DNA of 33,903 nt from Campylobacterota bacterium (GCA_003252535.1 QKDN01000030.1:1-33903), one strand, 5' to 3'. Positions 16,743 to 25,965 are shown, numbered from the stretch's first letter. Numbers and translations: made by a program. Notes: generated by a model from the letters alone, not told the origin.

Positions 16743-16756
16743 ATGATCCAAATCAA
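16743..16756. promoter_or_regulatory. FNR/CRP-family-like box
   Basis: ATGAT-CCAA-ATCAA matches the FNR/Anr consensus TTGAT-N4-ATCAA at 9 of 10 defined positions. It lies between the ispH terminator and the rpsA promoter, about 100 bp upstream of the rpsA -10. No good -10 is spaced from it for classical activation, so a role is uncertain. Confidence 0.35.
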
Positions 16757-16854
16757 GGTACTGGCGTTAAAACCCCTAAATTTCGATGTTCAAATGATTA
16801 AAAAAGAATCAAAAATCACAACTCATTGAGATGATAACTTTAAATTAAACAAGG

Positions 16855-16896
16855 TATAATGACACAAAAATTGGTTTAACTAAGAAGGATAGGGAT
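16855..16896 (+). promoter_or_regulatory. rpsA promoter -10 and RBS
   Basis: TATAAT at 16855-16860 within strongly AT-rich DNA, and GAAGGATAGG at about 16884-16893 before ATG 16897. The leader is about 30 bases. No -35 is evident. Confidence 0.65.
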
Positions 16897-18552
16897 ATGA
16901 AGTTCGAAGATATCGAAATAGAAGATGTTGATTTTGAGGCGATGCTAGAGGAGTCGTTCAAGAAATCTGACTCAAAAAGTGATCTGGTTGAAGGTACAAT
17001 CGTCAGAATATCAGAGGAAGACGGACAGGCGATCGTAGATATCGGCAGAAAAAATGAAGCGTTCATGCCGATCGAGCAGATCAAGGATGCTGACGGCAAC
17101 CTCCTTTTCAAAGAAGGTGACACTATCGAGGTAGTAGTGACAGGCCGTGGCGAAAGGCCAACTGTTTCCTATGAAATGGCAAAAAAGAGAAGTGCCCTCA
17201 ACGACTTCATCAAAGAATATGATGAGGATCAGGAGTATATCATCGATGGTCTTATCACGAAGAAAAACAAAGGCGGTTTCGTAGTAGAATGTGACGGCCT
17301 TGAGTTCTTCATGCCGAGAACACTTTCATATCTTAACACGAAAAACGACGTGGTAGGCAAAAAAGTAAAAGCTGTCATCGTTAAAGTCGATAAAGACAAG
17401 AACTCTGTAGTCGTCTCAAGAAAAGAACTTATCGAAAGAGACAAGCAGAAGATCCAGGAGGTCGTAGACAAGCTTCTAGAGAGTAAAGAAGTTGTCGAAG
17501 GTACGATCAAGAAGATCACAAGCTACGGTATGTTCGTAGATGTCGGCGGTATCGACGGTCTTGTACACTACTCGCAGATCTCTCACAAAGGTCCTGTCAA
17601 CCCGTCAAAATACTTTGAAGAGGGTGAGACAGTCAACGTGATCGCGCTCGACTACGACAAAAAGAAAAAGCACCTTTCACTCTCGATCAAGGATGCCAAC
17701 CCTGATCCATGGCAGAACATCGACAAGATCATCGGTGTAGGCGATACTGTAACTGCAACTATCAGCAATATCGAACCGTACGGTGTATTTGTCGACCTTG
17801 GTGAAGACCTTGAGGCATTCCTCCATGTATCTGAAGTATCATGGGACAAGAACGTCAAACATCCGAAAGACTATCTCACAGTTGGTCAGGAGATCAACGT
17901 AGAAGTGATCGAGATCGACAAAGAAGCAAGAAGACTCAGAGTAAGCTACAAGACTCTTCTTCCAAAACCTATGGATGAGTTCAGCTCGAGCTACAAAGTG
18001 GGCGACGTCATCAAAGGTCATGTTTCATCTGTCACTGATTTCGGTGCGTTCGTCAAGATCGGCAGCGTAGAAGGGCTCCTTCACAACCAGGAGATATCAT
18101 GGGACAAATCCAAGAACGCGAAAGATATGCTCAAAGCCGGTGACGAAGTCACTGTCAAGATCATCAAGATCGACAAAGATGCAGGGAAAATCTCTCTGAG
18201 CAAGAAAATCCTTGAAGAATCTCCGGTCAAGCAATTCGCTGCTACACACAAGATCGGTGACATCGTCAGTGGTACAGTGAAAGACCAGAAAGATTTCGGT
18301 GTCTTCATTTCACTTGATGACAATGTAGATGCACTTATCCGTACAGAAGACCTCCACCCTCTCAAAGCAGAAGAGATCGAAAAAGGTCAGGAGATCAGAG
18401 CTGTGATCAGCTTTATCGATACGAACAACGACAGGATCAGAGTTTCGGTCAAGAGACTTGAAAAACAAGAAGAGAGAGATGCACTCAACAAGCTTAACCT
18501 TGCGCAGGATGACAGCATGACTCTCGGTGATGTACTAGCAGGCAAACTCTAA
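16897..18552 (+). CDS. rpsA: 30S ribosomal protein S1
   Basis: RNA-binding ribosomal protein that helps initiate translation of structured mRNAs. The 551 aa contain six S1 (OB-fold) repeats starting at about residues 30, 110, 197, 282, 368 and 455. Repeats 3 to 6 carry the canonical pattern, e.g. YGMFVDVGGIDGLVH, YGVFVDLG, FGAFVKIG and FGVFISL; the first two are divergent, as in other S1 proteins where they bind the ribosome. Codon choice is biased as in a highly expressed gene. It has its own promoter and is followed after 29 bp by serA, probably co-transcribed. Confidence 0.97.
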   Translation: MKFEDIEIEDVDFEAMLEESFKKSDSKSDLVEGTIVRISEEDGQAIVDIGRKNEAFMPIEQIKDADGNLLFKEGDTIEVVVTGRGERPTVSYEMAKKRSALNDFIKEYDEDQEYIIDGLITKKNKGGFVVECDGLEFFMPRTLSYLNTKNDVVGKKVKAVIVKVDKDKNSVVVSRKELIERDKQKIQEVVDKLLESKEVVEGTIKKITSYGMFVDVGGIDGLVHYSQISHKGPVNPSKYFEEGETVNVIALDYDKKKKHLSLSIKDANPDPWQNIDKIIGVGDTVTATISNIEPYGVFVDLGEDLEAFLHVSEVSWDKNVKHPKDYLTVGQEINVEVIEIDKEARRLRVSYKTLLPKPMDEFSSSYKVGDVIKGHVSSVTDFGAFVKIGSVEGLLHNQEISWDKSKNAKDMLKAGDEVTVKIIKIDKDAGKISLSKKILEESPVKQFAATHKIGDIVSGTVKDQKDFGVFISLDDNVDALIRTEDLHPLKAEEIEKGQEIRAVISFIDTNNDRIRVSVKRLEKQEERDALNKLNLAQDDSMTLGDVLAGKL

Positions 18553-18581
18553 TCTATACAATTTGAACAAAAGGTATTTTG

Positions 18582-20171
18582 ATGTCAAAAATTACAGTAG
18601 TAGTATGTGATCATATCCATCAGTCGGGTCTGGACCTCCTCGCAGCCGATCCGATGATCGAAATGATCAATGCAGCCGACGAGCCAAAAGACAAGCTCGT
18701 TACCGAGATCATTCCTCTGGCAGATGTAACGATCACCCGCAGCTCGACAGATGTCGATGAGAAGTTCCTCGAGTATGCTACAAAAACGAAAGCTATCGTA
18801 AGAGCCGGTGTTGGTGTCGACAACGTCGATATCGACGGATGCAGCAAAAGAGGTATCGTCGTCATGAACGTACCGACTGCCAACACGATCGCAGCAGTCG
18901 AACTTACGATGACCCATATGCTCTCATGTGTCAGACAGTTCCCATACGCGCACAACAACCTCAAGCTTGACCGTGTATGGAGAAGACAGGACTGGTACGG
19001 TACTGAGCTCAAGGACAAGAAACTTGGGATCATCGGTTTCGGTAATATCGGTTCGAGAGTCGGTATCCGCTGTAAGGCTTTCGAAATGGACGTGATCGCA
19101 TACGATCCTTACATCGATCCGACCAAAGCCACCAACCTTGACATCGGCTATACAACGAAATTCGATGACATCCTTGACTGTGACATCATCACTATCCACA
19201 CGCCGAAGAACACTGAGACTGTCGGCATGATCGGCAAGGCAGAGATCGCCAGGATGAAAGATGGTGTGATCCTCATCAACTGTGCGAGAGGCGGACTCTA
19301 TGATGAGGAAGCACTCCTCGAAGGTCTCAAGTCAGGCAAGATCGCTATGGCAGGTATCGATGTATTCAACAAAGAACCGGCTACCGATCACCCGATGCTC
19401 GATCTGAACAATGTAACGGTCACACCACACCTCGGTGCCAACACAAAAGAGTCACAGAGAAATATCGCCATCCAGGCAGCAGAACAGGCTATCGATGCTG
19501 CGAAAGGTATCGCGTACCCCAATGCGCTCAACCTCCCTATCAAAGAGAACGAGCTTCCGGACTATGTACGTCCGTTCCTTGAACTTGTCCAGAAAATGGG
19601 ACACCTCAGTGCTCAGGTGACAAAAAACACTGTCAAGTCGATCAAGGTCACAGCCAAAGGTGACATCGGCAACTATATCGAATCTCTCGGTACATTTGCT
19701 ACGGTTGGTGTCCTCGCAGAATCACTCGGCGACCAGATCAACTATGTCAATGCCGAGTTCGTTGCCAAAGAGAGAGGGATCGAGATCGACAAAGTGGTAG
19801 TGCCCAATACAAGCGGCTTTACCAACAAGATCAAGATCAAACTCACTACGCAGAACAGTACGATCACTATCGCCGGAACTGTATTTGACGAAAGCGTCCA
19901 GAGAATCATCGAGATCGATGACTATGATCTTGACGTAGAGCCGAAAGGAAATATGATCTTCTTCAGAAATACAGACACTCCGGGTGTTATCGGTGACGTC
20001 GGTCATATCATTGCCGGAGAGAACCTCAATATCTCCGACTTCAGACTCGGCCGTGACCAGAAGGGTCAGGCACTTGCAGTCGTCAGAGTAGATGGAAAGA
20101 TCACAAAAGAGGTCATCCAGAAGCTCTCTGAACTCAAGGCGTGTATCAGCGTAAGCTACGCCAATATCTAA
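18582..20171 (+). CDS. serA: D-3-phosphoglycerate dehydrogenase
   Basis: First step of serine biosynthesis, oxidising 3-phosphoglycerate with NAD. The 529 aa match the long form of the family: a split substrate-binding domain, a Rossmann domain with GFGNIGSRVG (152-161), catalytic R236 (NCARGG), E265 (NKEPATDHP) and H283 (TPHLGA), an intervening domain, and a C-terminal ACT domain from about residue 455 (IFFRNTDTPGVIGDVG). The ACT domain suggests feedback control by serine. ATG 18582 is preferred over the adjacent TTG 18579; AAAAGG lies upstream. The gap to rpsA is short, with no terminator seen. Confidence 0.97.
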   Translation: MSKITVVVCDHIHQSGLDLLAADPMIEMINAADEPKDKLVTEIIPLADVTITRSSTDVDEKFLEYATKTKAIVRAGVGVDNVDIDGCSKRGIVVMNVPTANTIAAVELTMTHMLSCVRQFPYAHNNLKLDRVWRRQDWYGTELKDKKLGIIGFGNIGSRVGIRCKAFEMDVIAYDPYIDPTKATNLDIGYTTKFDDILDCDIITIHTPKNTETVGMIGKAEIARMKDGVILINCARGGLYDEEALLEGLKSGKIAMAGIDVFNKEPATDHPMLDLNNVTVTPHLGANTKESQRNIAIQAAEQAIDAAKGIAYPNALNLPIKENELPDYVRPFLELVQKMGHLSAQVTKNTVKSIKVTAKGDIGNYIESLGTFATVGVLAESLGDQINYVNAEFVAKERGIEIDKVVVPNTSGFTNKIKIKLTTQNSTITIAGTVFDESVQRIIEIDDYDLDVEPKGNMIFFRNTDTPGVIGDVGHIIAGENLNISDFRLGRDQKGQALAVVRVDGKITKEVIQKLSELKACISVSYANI

Positions 20172-20178
20172 CCTTCAT

Positions 20179-20217
20179 GAGTACGGCGGTTTGATACGCC
20201 CGTACTCAACTTTTATA
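20179..20217 (+). terminator. Terminator of rpsA-serA
   Basis: Stem GAGTACGG (20179-20186) with CCGTACTC (20200-20207), then AACTTTTATAC, starting eight bases after the serA stop. Confidence 0.7.
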
Positions 20218-20268
20218 CAACAATCATTCTTCAAACTTACCTTAATCATAAATTAACATAATCTTGAA

Positions 20269-20301
20269 TATAATATAAGCATTTTATGAAAGTTTGAGGA
20301 G
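20269..20301 (+). promoter_or_regulatory. Promoter -10 and RBS of the RND efflux operon
   Basis: TATAAT at 20269-20274 and GAGGAG at 20296-20301. The RBS is nine bases from ATG 20311 and only three from the in-frame TTG 20305, favouring the ATG. Confidence 0.6.
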
Positions 20302-20310
20302 CTATTGATA

Positions 20311-21738
20311 ATGAACAAGTATCTCACTATAGCTGTTTTGTCTGTTTTGCCGCTTTTCGCAGGGATAGAAAAGCTTTCCTTGGGTCAAGCTGTCAAGATG
20401 GTAAAAAGCGACAACCTGGAAATCAAAGTATCTCGCTTTGAAGAACAGATGAAGGAGTATGAGGTCAAAGCTGCCGAGGGGATGAACTACGGAAAGCTCG
20501 ACCTTACGCTCAATGCCATGCGTTCGAACGACCCTCTCAATGTTTTCGGTTTCAAGCTCATGAGCCGTGAAGCAAATTTTGGAGATTTTGGTTTCAGTGA
20601 ATTTCTCGGCGGTATCGGGAATGTCATGCAGATGTCAGGCGGTGACTTCGCCACATTCTCGCAGATGATGAGCGACCCGAATCTCCAGACAAATATGCTT
20701 GCGACCGAACCCCATGATCTAAACTTCCCGGCAGCCAGAAACCTGTATCAGACCAAGGTAACATACTCCATTCCCCTCTACACCGGCGGAAAACTCACCG
20801 AATACCGGAATATCATGAAGGGTATGCACCGTATGAGCAAGCTCGACACGAAAAACGTCGTCAATGCCAAGATATTCCAGGTCAAAAAAGCCTTCTACGA
20901 TATATCTCTAGTGGATAACTACATCTACAATCTCCAGAAGATCATCTCCAATATCAGAAGACTCAAAGAGATCGTCCAGTCGATGAACACGGAAGGGTAT
21001 GCGCAGAGTATCGATATCCTTGAAGTGGAGGCCAGACTTGCTGAGGCCAACAGCCTCTACAACCAGGCAAGACTCAACAGGGAACTTGCCTACCAGTTCC
21101 TTTCGTTCCTCGTCAACACTGAAGTATCGAGCATCAGGACGATCACCAGCACGCCGCCGATGCCCAAAGGGGATATCGATGCCCTCTTCATGGACAATAT
21201 CGATATTCAGAAAGCAAAACTCGGCCTCGAGATCAGCGCTATGGCGATCAATGCCGAAAAAGCCAATTTCCTCCCTATGATCGGCGGTTTCGCAGAATAC
21301 AGCAGTGCAGACAATGAAATATTCAACGACTTTACAGGCAAAGATGCCTACACCGTAGGTGTACAGGTCAAGTGGAACGTGTTCAACGGCGGTATCGACA
21401 AAGCCAATCTTGAAAAAGCAAAACTCAAGAATATGCAGGTACGTGCCCAGGTCGAACTGGCCAAAAAGGGAATAGCGCTCAAGGTCAAGCAGCTCAGGAC
21501 CGAGATACTCAGTCTTGACGCCGATGTACACAGCTATGCTACACAGCTCAGATTCGCTTCAAAGGTCTACAACAGCTACCGCGAGAAGTACAAAGAGGGT
21601 GTCGTATCGATCAGCGACGTACTTATCAAGCAGTCGAAAGAGCTTGAAGTACTGCTCAAACTTCAAACGGTCAAAAATCAGAGAAACACAAAGGTGTTTG
21701 AACTCAACAGCATCTTAAATTCAGGAGAATACCTATGA
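20311..21738 (+). CDS. TolC-family outer membrane efflux channel
   Basis: Outer-membrane channel of a tripartite export system. The 475 aa start with a signal peptide (MNKYLTIAVLSVLPLFAG). The long helical repeats of the OEP family follow: the first begins after LSLGQAVKMVKSDNLEIKVS, the second around LGLEISAMAINAEKANFLPMIG. The typical strand motif YSIPLYTGGKL is at about 150-160 and its counterpart WNVFNGGIDKA near 355. It is the first gene of a unit with an adaptor (overlap ATGA) and a two-gene RND pump. An unusual Met/Phe/Gly-rich insertion (about residues 80-130, with MQMSGGDFATFSQMMSD) precedes the first strand. Substrate cannot be read from this subunit. Confidence 0.92.
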   Translation: MNKYLTIAVLSVLPLFAGIEKLSLGQAVKMVKSDNLEIKVSRFEEQMKEYEVKAAEGMNYGKLDLTLNAMRSNDPLNVFGFKLMSREANFGDFGFSEFLGGIGNVMQMSGGDFATFSQMMSDPNLQTNMLATEPHDLNFPAARNLYQTKVTYSIPLYTGGKLTEYRNIMKGMHRMSKLDTKNVVNAKIFQVKKAFYDISLVDNYIYNLQKIISNIRRLKEIVQSMNTEGYAQSIDILEVEARLAEANSLYNQARLNRELAYQFLSFLVNTEVSSIRTITSTPPMPKGDIDALFMDNIDIQKAKLGLEISAMAINAEKANFLPMIGGFAEYSSADNEIFNDFTGKDAYTVGVQVKWNVFNGGIDKANLEKAKLKNMQVRAQVELAKKGIALKVKQLRTEILSLDADVHSYATQLRFASKVYNSYREKYKEGVVSISDVLIKQSKELEVLLKLQTVKNQRNTKVFELNSILNSGEYL

Positions 21739-22556
21739 AAAAAATCTTTCTAGCAGCTGCCCTTTTATCAGTGACACTTGTTTCCGGTGTAGAGCTTGAA
21801 CTCAGCGGTAGCGTCGTTTCGGACAACCAGAAGATGATGACAAGCCGTTATATGGGCTATGTCAAGAGGATGATGGTAAGCGAAGGGGATATCGTCAAAA
21901 CAGGCCAGCTTCTCTATGAGATCGATTCCAAAGAGATTGAGGCAGCCGAAAGACAGGTCGATCTTGCAATTTCCCAGGCAAGACTGGCACTTCAGATGAA
22001 CAGAAGCCAGCTCGACAATGTCAGGCTTAACCTTGCCAGATACAAGAGACTCTTTGAGAAGAAAATGGTCTCGAAGTACGAACTCGAGCAGCTTGAGCTT
22101 GGCGAAAAGAACATGGTCGATATGGTCGAGATAGCACAGGAGCAGGTCAACCAGGCACTGGCAAAAAAGGATGAAGTGCTCAATCAGTACAATTACCTCA
22201 AGATCACGGCTCCGAACGACGGTGTCATCGTAGACAAAAGGCTCAACGAAGGTGAAATGGCGATCCCCGGCATGCCTGCTGTCGTGCTCACCGACCTCAG
22301 CCACCTCAGGGTGACGGCTGAGATCAGTGAAACCGACCTGAAATTCATCGATCTCAAAAAAGAAGTTGCCGTCACGATCCCGTCGCTGGCTTTCGAGACC
22401 ACAGGGAAGATCGTCTCCATCATCCCGAGCTCCAACCCTATGACCCATAAGTTCAAGATCAAAATGGACTTCGATGCAAAGGGCAGACCGGTCTACCCGG
22501 GCATGTATGCCAAAGTAGTCATCAAGTCGGATTGGAAAGAAAATGGAACAAAATAA
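21735..22556 (+). CDS. RND periplasmic adaptor (membrane fusion protein)
   Basis: Links the inner-membrane pump to the TolC-type channel. The 273 aa are short for the family (usually 350-400). It starts with a signal peptide (MKKIFLAAALLSVTLVSG). The first lipoyl half follows (YMGYVKRMMVSEGDIVKTGQLLYEID), then a coiled-coil hairpin (about 70-150), the second lipoyl half (LKITAPNDGVIVDKRLNEGEMAIPGM) and a beta-barrel (ISETDLKFIDLKKEVAVTIPS). The membrane-proximal domain is reduced. It overlaps tolC by 4 bp and the pump gene by 14 bp. A paralogue on the opposite strand at 26732-27535 shares the same architecture and several motifs. Confidence 0.9.
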   Translation: MKKIFLAAALLSVTLVSGVELELSGSVVSDNQKMMTSRYMGYVKRMMVSEGDIVKTGQLLYEIDSKEIEAAERQVDLAISQARLALQMNRSQLDNVRLNLARYKRLFEKKMVSKYELEQLELGEKNMVDMVEIAQEQVNQALAKKDEVLNQYNYLKITAPNDGVIVDKRLNEGEMAIPGMPAVVLTDLSHLRVTAEISETDLKFIDLKKEVAVTIPSLAFETTGKIVSIIPSSNPMTHKFKIKMDFDAKGRPVYPGMYAKVVIKSDWKENGTK

Positions 22557-24207
22557 AGAAACATATCAGATAGTCGATTATGCCGGGCACCTGGCAAAAG
22601 GCTTCATCAACAACCCTCTCACTGCCCTCCTGGGCGCTTTCCTTCTTTTTATCGGCTATATGGCGCTTGCGGTTATGCCCCGTGAAGAAGACCCGCAGAT
22701 CGCTATCAGCGGCGGTGCGGTTATCATCATGATGCCCGGAGCCACCCCCAAAGAGATCGAGAATATCATTATCAACCCACTCGAAAGAAAACTCAGGGAA
22801 GTCAGGGGTATAGAGCATGTCTACGGTATGGCTATGGAAAACTACGGCGTGGTCAATGTCATGTACTACATCGGCGAGAACAGGGAAGATTCGAACCTCA
22901 AGCTCTACGATAAAGTTATGCAGAATATGGATGCGATGCCCAAAGGGGTCATGCAGCCACTGATCAAACCTTTCGATATCGACATCGATATCCCTATCGT
23001 ATCGGTAGCATTTTATCCCAAAGCGGGCAAAGAAGTCAGTGATGTCAAGCTCTTTGAGACAGTCAGGATCCTCCAGCAGAAACTCAACGCAGTCGACAAC
23101 GTCGCCAAAACCACCCTCCAGGGAGCTCACAAGGCACAGTTCAACGTCCAGGTCGACATGGGCAAGCTCTCAGCCTACCATCTCTCGATGGGTCAGCTGA
23201 TGAAAGCTATCCAGTCGGTTGCGGTCGACGTCCCCAATGTCAAAGGGAGAACTGAAAACAAACTCGTGATCTTTGGTGTCGAAAATGCCATAGAGAGCAT
23301 CGATGATGTAGGAAATATCATTGTTGCTCAGTACATGGGTTCACCTATCTATCTCAAAGATGTGGCCAGGGTAACCAACGGTATCGACATCCAGAACTTT
23401 CAGAACGCATCCATCCTGTTCAAGAACGAGCACAATGCGACCCTTAGTGAAAGCCAAAAACAGATCACACTCACTGTCGCCAAACTCGCAGGTACGAACG
23501 CCGTCTTCGTTGCCGAAGATGTCACCGAGATACTCAAAGAGAACGAAGCGATGCTGGACAAAGCCGGGATCGGTTACCTGATCACCAGAAACTACGGACA
23601 CAGGGCGAACGAGGCGGTCAACGAGCTGATGCACCACCTTGTCATCACGATCGTCATCATCGCTGTAATGCTCGTCTTTGCACTCGGATGGAAAGAGTCC
23701 CTTATCGTTACCTTTACGGTCCCTGCGATCCTTGCCGTGACACTCTTCACAGCCTGGATGACGGGACAGACGATGAACAGGATCACCCTCTTCGCAATGC
23801 TCCTCTCGCTGGGGCTTCTGGTGGATGCCGCGATCATCGTTATCGAAAATATCCATAGACACCTCCATGCGCATGATGTCGACAGCAAGAACATGAGAGA
23901 CCTCCTTATCGAGGCTACCGATGAGATCGGTGCACCGACCAATATCGCTACCCTCGCGATCATCCTGACGATGGTACCTATGGCGTTCGTCGGTGGTATG
24001 ATGGGATCGTTCATGCAGCCGATCCCCTACAATGTACCTGTGGCACTTGTCGCTTCACTGTTCGTAGCGTATATCTTTACACCGTATCTGAGCCTGAGAC
24101 TCCTCTCGAAGCCAACGCATCACCACCACCATCACAAAAAACACCATCATGATGATGATGAACACGATCATACGCATGAGAACAATGAAGGCAAAGGGGC
24201 ACACTAA
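22543..24207 (+). CDS. RND efflux permease, N-terminal half, with His-rich C-terminal tail
   Basis: Half of a proton-driven RND pump, 554 aa. TM1 is at about 27-46, then a large periplasmic loop (about 47-360) with REEDPQIAI and MMPGATPKEIENIIINPLE, then TM2-TM6 (about 365-525). TM4 has GLLVDAAIIVIEN: the first Asp of the AcrB DD pair is kept and the second is Ala, as in CusA-type pumps. After TM6 the chain ends with a tail carrying six consecutive His (526-531), more HHH and DDDEHDHTH. This replaces the TM6-TM7 linker of a normal fused pump, so it should be cytoplasmic and could bind metal. Its stop overlaps the next ATG by one base (TAATG), so this is an orderly split, not an obvious frameshift. 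Confidence 0.88.
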   Translation: MEQNKETYQIVDYAGHLAKGFINNPLTALLGAFLLFIGYMALAVMPREEDPQIAISGGAVIIMMPGATPKEIENIIINPLERKLREVRGIEHVYGMAMENYGVVNVMYYIGENREDSNLKLYDKVMQNMDAMPKGVMQPLIKPFDIDIDIPIVSVAFYPKAGKEVSDVKLFETVRILQQKLNAVDNVAKTTLQGAHKAQFNVQVDMGKLSAYHLSMGQLMKAIQSVAVDVPNVKGRTENKLVIFGVENAIESIDDVGNIIVAQYMGSPIYLKDVARVTNGIDIQNFQNASILFKNEHNATLSESQKQITLTVAKLAGTNAVFVAEDVTEILKENEAMLDKAGIGYLITRNYGHRANEAVNELMHHLVITIVIIAVMLVFALGWKESLIVTFTVPAILAVTLFTAWMTGQTMNRITLFAMLLSLGLLVDAAIIVIENIHRHLHAHDVDSKNMRDLLIEATDEIGAPTNIATLAIILTMVPMAFVGGMMGSFMQPIPYNVPVALVASLFVAYIFTPYLSLRLLSKPTHHHHHHKKHHHDDDEHDHTHENNEGKGAH

Positions 24208-25928
24208 TGAAGAAGTTTGAAGATTTTGTCTATCGTATATTGGATGACAAGAAGAAAAAAACGATGGTTATCCTCATCACTGCCGCTGCGTTTTTTCTGA
24301 CCCTGCTGATGTTCCCATCCAAGCTCGTACTTGCGAAGATGCTTCCGGGTAAAAGTGACAATACGTTCTCTATCTATATTGATACCCCAACCGGCAGCTC
24401 CATCGAGCAAACCAGAGAAGTGAGCCAGTGTGTCATCGATATCCTCAAAAAAGAGCCGGAGGTCATGCACCTCGAGCTCTTTGAAGCACAGGGAATCCCA
24501 CTGGACTATGCCGGTCTGGTGAAGGGTGCCGGGATGAAGCGTACAGAAGATGTCGCCGAACTCTCGGTCAACCTTACCGACAAGCACCACAGGTCCGAAC
24601 CATCCTACCTGATGGTACAGCGTCTGCGCCCGGAGGTGAAAAAACGCTGCGAGCCTATTGTGCCGAACAGCGTGATCAAGTTCATAGAGCAGCCTGCCGG
24701 ACCGCCGACACTGGCATCTATCGTCGTGGAGGTACACGGACACAACCTTGATGGTATCCGCAAGATCGCCGTTCAGGCAGCAGATATCCTTGGCCGGACC
24801 GAAGGGCTCGTAGACATCGACGTCATGGCCGACGATATCTACAAAAAGTATGAACTCATCCCCGACAAAGAAAAGATATCAAGAAGCGGACTGAGCGTCG
24901 AACAGGTCAATAATATCCTCTATCTGGCATTCGAAGGGATGATCGTAGCACACAAGAACTCCAAAGATGCCCCGGATCAGATACCTATATTCCTGGTCCT
25001 CGATGATGAGACCAAAAAACTCCACAACCAGGAAGAAGAAACGCTCCAGAGTAAGCTCTCGTCGCTCAACCTTATGAACATGAGCGGTATGATGGTACCG
25101 ATGAGCGAAGTCGTATCTATCAGGGAGACCGACTCAAGCCCGATGATCATGCACAAAGATCTCAGCCGTATGGTCAATGTCATCGCCGAGACCGACATGG
25201 TATCGCAGGTCTATCCGCTTCTTGATGCCAGATCGCAGATGCTCGAGTATTTTTCCAAGGATTTTGAAGTGACCAAGGAGCCTGGTATCACGACCTATAT
25301 GTTCGACCTCCACCTTGTCGACAAGAAAACAGGCGAAAAATACCTCCTTAGATGGGACGGCGAGATGAAGGTCACCCTCGATACCTTCCGTGACCTCGGA
25401 GGTGCCTTCATTGCAGCGCTTGTACTGATATTCCTGCTTCTTGTCATCTATTACAGAAGCTTTGCTCTCAGCGGTATCGTACTGCTCGGTTCGTTCCTAT
25501 CACTTATCGGGGTCATCCTCGGGCACTGGGTTGCGAACCTCTTTACATCGTCGACCTTCTTCCTGACGGCGACCTCACTGATCGGCTTCATCGCCCTGAT
25601 CGGTATCAGCTCGAGAAACTCGCTGCTGCTTATCGACTTTGCGAAGTCTCTCATGGAGTACCACAATATGAAAAAGAAACGTGCGATCGCTGTGGCAGCG
25701 GCGACAAGAGCGAAGCCGATCATGCTCACCGCTGTAGCGATCATCCTTGGTTCAGCTCTCCTTGCCTCCGACCCTGTGTTCGGCGGTCTCGGTGTAGCCC
25801 TGATCTCCGGTACTGTAGCGGCAGTATTCGTATCGCTCCTCTTCATCCCTATACTGATGGACAACGCAGAAGCGATGAACTTCGAGCCTGTTGAAGGGAT
25901 ACACGACTCTATCGCTATTACGAAGTAA
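24207..25928 (+). CDS. RND efflux permease, C-terminal half
   Basis: Complements the preceding gene to make a full RND protomer: TM7 at about 20-43, second periplasmic loop (about 44-405), and TM8-TM12 (about 408-555). GISSRNSLLLIDFAK aligns with the AcrB segment containing K940, with Arg in place of that Lys. The basic N-terminus (RILDDKKKKT) lies directly before TM7. Its own RBS (AAAGGGG) is inside the upstream gene's tail. The two halves total 1127 aa, slightly more than fused pumps, partly because of the His-rich tail. Adaptor and channel are upstream in the same operon. Substrate class is uncertain: the sequence mixes features of drug-type and metal-type pumps. Confidence 0.88.
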   Translation: MKKFEDFVYRILDDKKKKTMVILITAAAFFLTLLMFPSKLVLAKMLPGKSDNTFSIYIDTPTGSSIEQTREVSQCVIDILKKEPEVMHLELFEAQGIPLDYAGLVKGAGMKRTEDVAELSVNLTDKHHRSEPSYLMVQRLRPEVKKRCEPIVPNSVIKFIEQPAGPPTLASIVVEVHGHNLDGIRKIAVQAADILGRTEGLVDIDVMADDIYKKYELIPDKEKISRSGLSVEQVNNILYLAFEGMIVAHKNSKDAPDQIPIFLVLDDETKKLHNQEEETLQSKLSSLNLMNMSGMMVPMSEVVSIRETDSSPMIMHKDLSRMVNVIAETDMVSQVYPLLDARSQMLEYFSKDFEVTKEPGITTYMFDLHLVDKKTGEKYLLRWDGEMKVTLDTFRDLGGAFIAALVLIFLLLVIYYRSFALSGIVLLGSFLSLIGVILGHWVANLFTSSTFFLTATSLIGFIALIGISSRNSLLLIDFAKSLMEYHNMKKKRAIAVAAATRAKPIMLTAVAIILGSALLASDPVFGGLGVALISGTVAAVFVSLLFIPILMDNAEAMNFEPVEGIHDSIAITK

Positions 25929-25941
25929 TCGTGTTTTTTAT

Positions 25942-25965
25942 ACTGTGAAGCCAGTGCTTCGCAGT
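25942..25965 (+). terminator. Hairpin after the RND operon
   Basis: ACTGTGAAGC and GCTTCGCAGT with loop CAGT; ten pairs including one G-U. There is no U-run after it, though a T-run precedes it. Possible factor-assisted terminator or mRNA 3' stabiliser. Confidence 0.4.

Noticed and set aside
24200-24215. Frameshift explaining the two-part RND pump
   Set aside because: The first half ends after a complete TM6 with a distinctive tail, and the second begins with its own RBS and basic N-terminus; no homologous sequence is lost at the junction. A true split is the simpler reading, though comparison with relatives is decisive.
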